From Sphingobacterium spiritivorum ATCC 33861 (GTDB lineage Bacteria > Bacteroidota > Bacteroidia > Sphingobacteriales > Sphingobacteriaceae): a DNA stretch of 64,000 nt. This document shows, in pieces, positions 60,003 to 64,000 of this stretch. Position numbers and translations under genes: made by a program. A model generated the notes under the pieces. The model ran no database searches and had not been told where the DNA came from. It saw nothing but the letters and a program-made list of their open reading frames with translations. The stretch is from contig NZ_GL379770.1 of assembly GCF_000143765.1 (NCBI RefSeq), positions 1,948,903 to 2,012,902 on the forward strand. The letters run 5' to 3'. Every line of letters begins with the position of its first letter. Within the stretch, counting starts at the first letter, position 1.

Positions 60003-60548
60003 TTATTCCGGTTTTTGTTTACTATAAAATCCAAAAGATGAATACCCATACTTGCGTATTTCGAGCAAATACGGCGAATCATCCAGTCTGCGTGTGGAAG
60101 GAAACTCTACTATTAATAATCCATTATCTTTCAACAGATTACCTTCGATAATCAAACCCGGAAGTTGAGGTAACTGAGGGATATCATAGGGAGGATCTGC
60201 GAAGATAAGATCAAACTGTTTTTTGCAGGAAGTGATAAATTTAAAAACATCAGCACGTTTTGTCTGTACAGTTTCCATTTTCATCTTTTTGGCTGTATCC
60301 TGAATATACTGTACGCATTTGAAATGTAAATCTACAGCTTGCACAGACAGTGCACCTCTGGAAGCCAGTTCAAAGCTGATATTGCCGGTACCTGCAAACA
60401 AATCCAGACATTCTATTTCGTCAAAGTCCAGACGATTCTGCAAGATATTAAACAAGGCCTCCTTAGCAATATCTGTAGTAGGCCGGACAGGAAGATTGCT
60501 GGGTGGATTCAGGCGGATACCTCCCCATGTGCCCCCGATAATTCTCAT
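60003..60548 (-). CDS. rsmD: 16S rRNA (guanine966-N2)-methyltransferase
   Basis: The 181-residue protein begins MRIIGGTWGGIRLNPP, then RPTTDIAKEALFNIL, CLDLFAGTGNISFELASRGA (SAM loop) and the catalytic DPPYDIPQ motif. It methylates G966 of 16S rRNA during 30S assembly. It is 2 bases upstream of coaD and 1 base after the DUF3822 gene, so all three are one transcript. Confidence 0.95.
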   Translation of the reverse strand: MRIIGGTWGGIRLNPPSNLPVRPTTDIAKEALFNILQNRLDFDEIECLDLFAGTGNISFELASRGALSVQAVDLHFKCVQYIQDTAKKMKMETVQTKRADVFKFITSCKKQFDLIFADPPYDIPQLPQLPGLIIEGNLLKDNGLLIVEFPSTRRLDDSPYLLEIRKYGYSSFGFYSKQKPE

Positions 60549-60549
60549 A

Positions 60550-61332
60550 TTAATATTCGAATAATGTGTTTAACCCCTGCAACTGTTGTTGTACCTGTTC
60601 ATCAGATGAACTGATTTTGATTTTTGCAGTCAATGTTTCTACTCTTTCGGCAAGCTGAGCCAGTCTCTGGCGATAATCCTCTTCCGGTATTTCTCCGGAT
60701 ATCAGGAGTTTCTGCACTTTATCTTTGATATGGAAACTACTGAATATACGCAACAGGTAATAAGTCAGGTCTTCTACGCTATATATTTCAAATGTATTAT
60801 ACAACTGGAATTGTCCGTTGAGAAATACAAATATATCTGCCGTCTGATCTCCGAAATGTACTCCTATCACTTCTCCCTGCAACGGAATATGTTGCTGAGC
60901 CTGTTCTAATATCACCTGAAACTCCGGGATAAACTGTGCTTCCGGAAAAAGAGACTTCCAGCGGTTGTACAATATGGCATCAAATTGATAGACTGCTGTA
61001 ACTCCTCCCAGATTCAATTTTTGATGAAGGGTATTTCCCTGTTGTTCATCCATCAGAAACTGGGTATAATCTCCCAGCGCTTCTTCCTTAAAAAGCTCAT
61101 TAGGCACAAATACAAGGCTCTGATGAGGCACCACTATTTTTACACGTACAAAGGGCAGACTCAGCAGTTGTAAAGCGGAGGGTTCGGGCTGTTCACTTTC
61201 ATATTCCATCATCACCTGGACCGTTCCGTTTTCATCCGACACAAGAATAGTATCTGTATGAAATCCGGTTTTGACCAGAAGTGTATAATGGGGCAAATAT
61301 TGAATATTAAATTGATCTGAAGTATAATTCAT
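60550..61332 (-). CDS. DUF3822 family protein
   Basis: The protein of about 260 residues (MNYTSDQFNIQYLPHYTLLVK) has FVPNELFKEEALGDYTQFL, an actin/hexokinase-like IGVHFGDQTADIFVFLNGQFQLYNTFEIYSVEDLTYYLLRIF segment and LLISGEIPE. It matches DUF3822, a Bacteroidota family with an ASKHA-like fold pattern and unknown function, usually preceding rsmD. A TTG two codons upstream overlaps the -7 box, so ATG 61332 is preferred. Start of the three-gene operon. Confidence 0.88.
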   Translation of the reverse strand: MNYTSDQFNIQYLPHYTLLVKTGFHTDTILVSDENGTVQVMMEYESEQPEPSALQLLSLPFVRVKIVVPHQSLVFVPNELFKEEALGDYTQFLMDEQQGNTLHQKLNLGGVTAVYQFDAILYNRWKSLFPEAQFIPEFQVILEQAQQHIPLQGEVIGVHFGDQTADIFVFLNGQFQLYNTFEIYSVEDLTYYLLRIFSSFHIKDKVQKLLISGEIPEEDYRQRLAQLAERVETLTAKIKISSSDEQVQQQLQGLNTLFEY

Positions 61333-61335
61333 GTG

Positions 61336-61343
61336 CAAAGCTA
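61336..61343 (-). promoter_or_regulatory. -7 box of the DUF3822-rsmD-coaD operon
   Basis: TAGCTTTG on the minus strand ends 3 bases before the ATG at 61332, implying a leaderless mRNA for the first gene. Confidence 0.6.
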
Positions 61344-61416
61344 CCTTTCGAAACGGTATAGATTACTATATCTAACAAAATTAGCTTTTACAATTGATAT
61401 GACAAACCTTTTTAGA

Positions 61417-61424
61417 TAACTTTG
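61417..61424 (+). promoter_or_regulatory. -7 box of the RecD-like helicase gene
   Basis: TAACTTTG matches TAnnTTTG and ends 3 bases before GTG 61428. It overlaps the alternative TTG start at 61422, which argues for the GTG. Confidence 0.6.
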
Positions 61425-61427
61425 ATC

Positions 61428-62849
61428 GTGCATATCCAGGATTTACTGATACAAAATTTTCATTGGCCGCCTACTCCCCAGCAAAAAACTGCATTTTCGC
61501 TGTTGGATCAGTTTCTGAGTACTTTTGACCGTCAACAGGTATTTATTATGAAAGGTTATGCCGGTACAGGTAAGACCGCCATTATCAGTTCCGTTGTAAA
61601 GACACTTCCTCAGCTTCGTAAGAAAAGCGTGTTACTGGCTCCCACAGGACGGGCAGCCAAAGTCATGAGTTATTATTCGGGAAGAAAAGCATTTACCATA
61701 CATAAAAAGATCTACCGCAAAAAGACATCCATAGCCTTCAATATGGATTTCGGGTTGGCAGAAAATTTACATGAAGACACCTTATTCATTGTGGATGAAG
61801 CATCTATGATATCCAACGAATCTGTCAATATATTTTCCAAAAGCCTGCTTCATGATCTGATCCGGTATGTACAGGCGGGCAAAAACTGTAGTCTGCTGTT
61901 TGTCGGAGATACCGCTCAGCTTCCTCCGGTAGGTCTATTGCAAAGTCCGGCTTTGGATGCGGAATATCTCCGGGATGAATTCTATCTGCATACTTTTGGT
62001 TTTGAACTCACGGATGTAGTAAGACAGGCAAAATCTTCCGGCATTCTGTTTAATGCCACCAAAATAAGGCAGGAGATCAAAATAGAAGAAGAGAAAAATG
62101 ATTACCCCTTTCCTCAGTTTGTAACAAAGGGATTCGGAGATATTTTTCAGATGACGGGCGAAAAACTGGTGGAAGGCCTGCATTACGCTTATGACAAATT
62201 TGGTCTTGAAAATACATTAGTGGTATGCAGATCCAATAAATCGGCCAATCTGTATAATCAGAATATACGAAACCGTATTCTTTTTCGCGATGAAGAGCTG
62301 ACCGGAGGTGATCTGATCATGGTCGTCCGTAACAATTACTACTGGCTTACGGAGAATAACGAACAGAACAAATCCGGATTTATAGCCAATGGAGATATGG
62401 CCGAAGTCAGAAAAGTCGGAAACATCCATGAGCAGCACGGTTTTCGTTTTGCAGATGTTACCCTGGAATTTTCAGCCAGTGAAGAAGAGGACCCTGTCAC
62501 CTGCCGTGTTATTCTGGATAGTCTGTATTCGGACTCTCCCAATCTGCCTTATGAACAACAACAGCAACTTTATGAAGCAATAGCAAAGGATTACGAAGAT
62601 ATATTCTCCAAAAAAGACCGCATGGAAGCAATCAAAAAAGATCCATACTATAATGCTTTACAAATCAAGTTTGCCTATGCAATCACTTGTCACAAAGCAC
62701 AAGGTGGGCAATGGGAAGCTGTGTTTGTCGATCAGGGTTATATGAATGATGATATGCTCACCACTGAATTTCTAAGGTGGCTGTATACGGCATTGACACG
62801 TGCAACAAAAGAGTTATTTTTGGTAAATTTTAATGAAAAATTCTTTTAA
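61428..62849 (+). CDS. ATP-dependent RecD-like/UvrD_C_2 helicase
   Basis: The protein of about 473 residues has an N-terminal ATPase domain (MKGYAGTGKTAIISSVVKTL as Walker A, FIVDEASMIS as Walker B, LFVGDTAQLPPVG as motif III) and a C-terminal helicase part with AYAITCHKAQGGQWEAVFVDQ and LRWLYTALTRATKELFLVNF. This is the RecD2/Pif1-like superfamily 1B architecture without the RecBCD partners. It likely unwinds DNA in repair. The start is GTG 61428; TTG 61422 is excluded by the promoter. The hypothetical gene follows after 3 bases. Confidence 0.9.
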   Translation: MHIQDLLIQNFHWPPTPQQKTAFSLLDQFLSTFDRQQVFIMKGYAGTGKTAIISSVVKTLPQLRKKSVLLAPTGRAAKVMSYYSGRKAFTIHKKIYRKKTSIAFNMDFGLAENLHEDTLFIVDEASMISNESVNIFSKSLLHDLIRYVQAGKNCSLLFVGDTAQLPPVGLLQSPALDAEYLRDEFYLHTFGFELTDVVRQAKSSGILFNATKIRQEIKIEEEKNDYPFPQFVTKGFGDIFQMTGEKLVEGLHYAYDKFGLENTLVVCRSNKSANLYNQNIRNRILFRDEELTGGDLIMVVRNNYYWLTENNEQNKSGFIANGDMAEVRKVGNIHEQHGFRFADVTLEFSASEEEDPVTCRVILDSLYSDSPNLPYEQQQQLYEAIAKDYEDIFSKKDRMEAIKKDPYYNALQIKFAYAITCHKAQGGQWEAVFVDQGYMNDDMLTTEFLRWLYTALTRATKELFLVNFNEKFF

Positions 62850-62852
62850 CCC

Positions 62853-63419
62853 ATGCCAGATAAGGACAACATAGAGCTTGAAAAACAAATAAAACGATTT
62901 CTGGATGTACTGAAAAGAAACAAACAGGAATACCTGTCTCCTATCCATTCCGGAAAAATCGATAGCCGGGCGTTATTTAATCTGTGTTTTGATTATTACG
63001 ACAGTAATCTTCCTCTTCATGCCTCCTGGTTGCTGGAAAAATATGTGAAAGCGGAGCCGCATCAGTTACAACTTCTGCATGCTGATATAATTACAAAGCT
63101 GAATGACGTTCGTATTGAAGGAAGTCAACGTATTTTTGGAAATATTCTGATCTGTATTTTAGATAAAAGAAGTAATATCGTACTGAATTCAGATCAGGAA
63201 GAAATCATTATAGAAACAATTTTCAACTGGATGATCACTCCGGACAAGGCCGTAGCTGTAGTGGCTAATTGTTTTGAAATATTATATTATCTGAGCAACA
63301 AACATTCCTGGGTTAAAGAAGAACTTGCTGCTCAGATTGAATACTTTCTTAAAGAAGGACCTCCCTCTATACAATCCAGAGGAAAGAAGATCCTGTCTCG
63401 TATCAGAAAGAATATCTGA
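62853..63419 (+). CDS. Helical hypothetical protein downstream of the RecD-like helicase
   Basis: The 188-residue protein (MPDKDNIELEKQIKRFLDVL) is predicted all-helical with no signal peptide. Segments such as LLHADIITKLNDVRIEGSQRIFGNILICILDKRS and AVAVVANCFEILYYLSNKH look like HEAT-type helical repeats. Similar proteins in this phylum are sometimes mislabelled adenylosuccinate lyase; no lyase motif is present. It is 3 bases after the helicase gene, so co-transcribed, and its last 17 bases overlap the convergent outer-membrane protein gene. Confidence 0.8.
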   Translation: MPDKDNIELEKQIKRFLDVLKRNKQEYLSPIHSGKIDSRALFNLCFDYYDSNLPLHASWLLEKYVKAEPHQLQLLHADIITKLNDVRIEGSQRIFGNILICILDKRSNIVLNSDQEEIIIETIFNWMITPDKAVAVVANCFEILYYLSNKHSWVKEELAAQIEYFLKEGPPSIQSRGKKILSRIRKNI

Positions 63420-64000
63420 CACCTGCTGAATAGAAGGTATACATATCATTGTGCTGAGATTGTACCGGCACAAAACCATCCAGAGCATCATTTTGCCCCA
63501 TCGAGAATTGCGCATTGAATACCACACTGAAGTATCTTCCTGTACGGTTGTTGAAATTATACTTGTTTACAGGTATAGCAAGACCGGCGTTTGCAACCGG
63601 AAAAAGAAAGGTATTAGTCGTCTTTCCCTGATTATTAGAAACCGTACCATCTGCTTCTATTAACTCTTTAAATTCGCTTTGAATACCTCCAAAACCGACT
63701 CCCAGGTAGAAAGAGTTCAACAGAATCTCTGTAGGAGATGAATATGCTGAAAGCCTTTTATCTGAAAACTGAAACGGAAAAACGGTGACATTCACAAATC
63801 CTGCATAATAGCCGTTATTTACTTTTCTTTTATTAAGCGTGTCGATAGTTGCGGCTGCCTTCAAAGATCCTATCTGTCCTTCCAGTCCCACCAGAATACC
63901 TTTATAAATACGGTAATCTGCTTTCAGAAAGAATGCTACAGACATACCGGACTTAGGCAGGTCACCATACAGTACAGTTGGTCCCGCCCCGGCAGTAATA
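63403..64000 (-). CDS. Outer-membrane beta-barrel protein (C-terminal part, cut by window edge)
   Basis: The frame remains open to the right edge, reading in from ITAGAGPTVLYGDLPKSG, then SVAFFLKADYRIYKGILVGLEGQIGS. Alternating strands continue to a C-terminal FYSAGVRYSF, an outer-membrane-type ending in an aromatic residue. It resembles the OmpA-like or PorT-like barrels of this phylum, but the N-terminus is missing. The 3' end overlaps the hypothetical gene by 17 bases, tail to tail. Confidence 0.75.
   Translation of the reverse strand, partial: ITAGAGPTVLYGDLPKSGMSVAFFLKADYRIYKGILVGLEGQIGSLKAAATIDTLNKRKVNNGYYAGFVNVTVFPFQFSDKRLSAYSSPTEILLNSFYLGVGFGGIQSEFKELIEADGTVSNNQGKTTNTFLFPVANAGLAIPVNKYNFNNRTGRYFSVVFNAQFSMGQNDALDGFVPVQSQHNDMYTFYSAGVRYSF

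Noticed and set aside
1..64000. tRNA, rRNA, CRISPR arrays, insertion sequences, phage genes, toxin-antitoxin pairs
   Set aside because: I looked for these on both strands and saw none: no cloverleaf with a CCA end, no spaced direct repeats, no transposase or integrase motif.

Overview
The window is a contiguous stretch of a Bacteroidota chromosome, most likely Sphingobacteriaceae and probably Sphingobacterium or a close relative. This rests on the Bacteroidota -7 promoter element TAnnTTTG in front of many genes, several families largely confined to that phylum (DUF3810, DUF3822, DUF2853, TIGR03991-type GlmU, the 48-residue basic protein at 43038), a chromosomal subclass B1 metallo-beta-lactamase, the menaquinone futalosine enzyme MqnC, and moderate AT-richness. 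No rRNA, tRNA, CRISPR array, insertion sequence or prophage gene was seen. It reads as core chromosome with catabolic and resistance modules.

Layout. 0-3.3 kb: a minus-strand pdxH-nuoC-nuoD run, YqgE and DNA polymerase IV. 3.4-8.5 kb: a WYL regulator with a DUF6157 gene, an MFS exporter, mqnC, scpB and a 55-residue very acidic protein. 8.6-13.5 kb: an XRE regulator, a minus-strand operon (GlmU-like, tpiA, prmA, mpl) and rpmE2. 14-17.6 kb: an N-acetylhexosamine module (CBM9-like protein, NahK-like kinase, GH109-like enzyme) around a control region with a perfect 10-bp inverted repeat. 17.7-21.7 kb: putrescine synthesis genes aguB and aguA with a B1 metallo-beta-lactamase between them, then a porin. 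21.9-25.6 kb: lpxB, a secreted protein, Hsp20 and an ECF sigma factor. 25.9-30.8 kb: DUF3810, NdpA-like protein, a histone-deacetylase-fold enzyme, YceH and a secreted propeller. 31-36 kb: a 3-keto-glycoside pair (HEAT/double DUF1080 protein plus Gfo/Idh/MocA dehydrogenase). 36-41.7 kb: a DeoR-type repressor facing glpD-glpK-glpF and a lipoprotein phosphodiesterase. 41.7-48.8 kb: an FAD oxidoreductase, a 48-residue protein, an MscS channel, cysteine desulfurase, an IscA-like protein and an M16 peptidase. 49.4-58 kb: an NtrC-type two-component system facing a HlyD/MacB/FtsX/TolC efflux operon. 58-64 kb: a DEAD-box helicase, coaD-rsmD-DUF3822, a RecD-like helicase, a hypothetical protein and a truncated outer-membrane protein.

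The most unusual observation is a two-copy small-RNA-like element. At about 25.80-25.88 kb (plus) and 58.00-58.08 kb (minus) the same promoter box TATATTTG is followed by an identical 23-base core, then by a different GC-rich terminator hairpin whose loop in both cases contains TCCCCG. In the second copy the hairpin pairs fully, through a G-U pair, only on the strand carrying the promoter. This looks like a family of roughly 65-75 nt independent transcripts.

Other points: paired operator-like repeats upstream of the GalNAc and glycerol modules, two divergent genes whose start codons sit 3 bases after their -7 boxes (probable leaderless mRNAs), a serine in place of asparagine in the first NPA motif of GlpF, and NADH dehydrogenase genes headed by pdxH rather than nuoA-nuoB.
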